From contig JABLYX010000090.1 in assembly GCA_018265615.1 (NCBI GenBank), forward strand, positions 1-14,986: 14,986 nucleotides of DNA, written 5' to 3'. This document shows, piece by piece, positions 14,942 through 14,986 of this stretch. The stretch is from Lentisphaeria bacterium. Lineage in GTDB: Bacteria > Verrucomicrobiota > Lentisphaeria > Victivallales > Victivallaceae. The notes below the pieces were generated by a model that saw only the letters and a list, made by a program, of their open reading frames with translations, was not told where the DNA came from and did not search any database. Position numbers and translations under genes: made by a program. Numbering within the stretch: the first letter of the stretch is position 1; the number at the start of each line of letters is the position of its first letter.

Positions 14942-14986
14942 GAACTAAAAATATCTTGCATTTTTCTATTGCAGTGATAGATTTTC

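Larger units (their letters stand above)
13270..14986. mobile_element. Probable tRNA-side end of an integrated, partly decayed element
   Basis: From just beyond the tRNA the sequence turns visibly AT-richer than the preceding 13 kb. It carries ten-base tandem repeats, a toxin/immunity-like pair with a phage-type motif and an integrase-like fragment. No copy of the tRNA 3' end is seen again within the window, so the far end, if it exists, lies to the right. Confidence 0.45.

Noticed and set aside
1..14986. CRISPR array or insertion sequence
   Set aside because: No regularly spaced repeats of CRISPR length and no transposase or terminal inverted repeats were seen.

Overview
The window reads as the chromosome of a GC-rich bacterium of uncertain identity. 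Two GYF_2 domains, GAP1/GTPase-type proteins and very long helical membrane proteins fit the Planctomycetes-Verrucomicrobia-Lentisphaerae (PVC) group, perhaps a Lentisphaerota member. That placement is a guess from gene style; no marker gene is present.

Positions 1-54 hold the last codons of an upstream gene, followed by a weak hairpin and a short regulatory interval with palindromes. Positions 165-13123 hold nine same-strand genes packed so tightly (gaps of at most 14 bases, several overlaps) that they must be one operon. In order they encode: a secreted protein; a GYF/zinc-ribbon/P-loop GTPase; a GAP1-like protein with one membrane anchor; a 1025-residue single-pass helical protein; a GYF protein with about five membrane segments; a MotA/TolQ/ExbB-type ion channel subunit; two different MotB/ExbD-like single-pass coiled-coil subunits; and a membrane-anchored von Willebrand A (VWA) protein with an intact metal site.

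The proposed working model is inference. The cytoplasmic GTPase and the GAP1 domain sense or gate. GYF domains dock on the proline-rich linker of the GAP1 protein. The five-membrane-span protein and the stator-like channel couple ion flow across the inner membrane to the periplasmic coiled coils, the VWA domain and the secreted protein. The layout recalls Zorya (ZorA/ZorB) and other stator-based machines, but there is no nuclease or helicase. It also recalls GTPase/GAP1 gene sets that have been predicted computationally to act in biological conflict. Whether this operon is a defence system, a cell-envelope machine or a cell-death device cannot be decided from sequence.

Positions 13194-13269 are a tRNA-Arg(UCU) gene with its own promoter. 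Immediately beyond it the base composition becomes visibly more AT-rich and the content looks mobile. There are two sets of tandem ten-base repeats, and a minus-strand pair made of a polymorphic-toxin-like gene (phage MuF-like Cys/His module, helical/membrane stalk, C-terminal toxin-like domain) and a small multi-pass membrane protein that is its likely immunity partner. Divergent from these, at the right edge, is a short reading frame resembling the N-terminus of a tyrosine integrase that stops early. This looks like the tRNA-side end of an integrated, partly decayed element.
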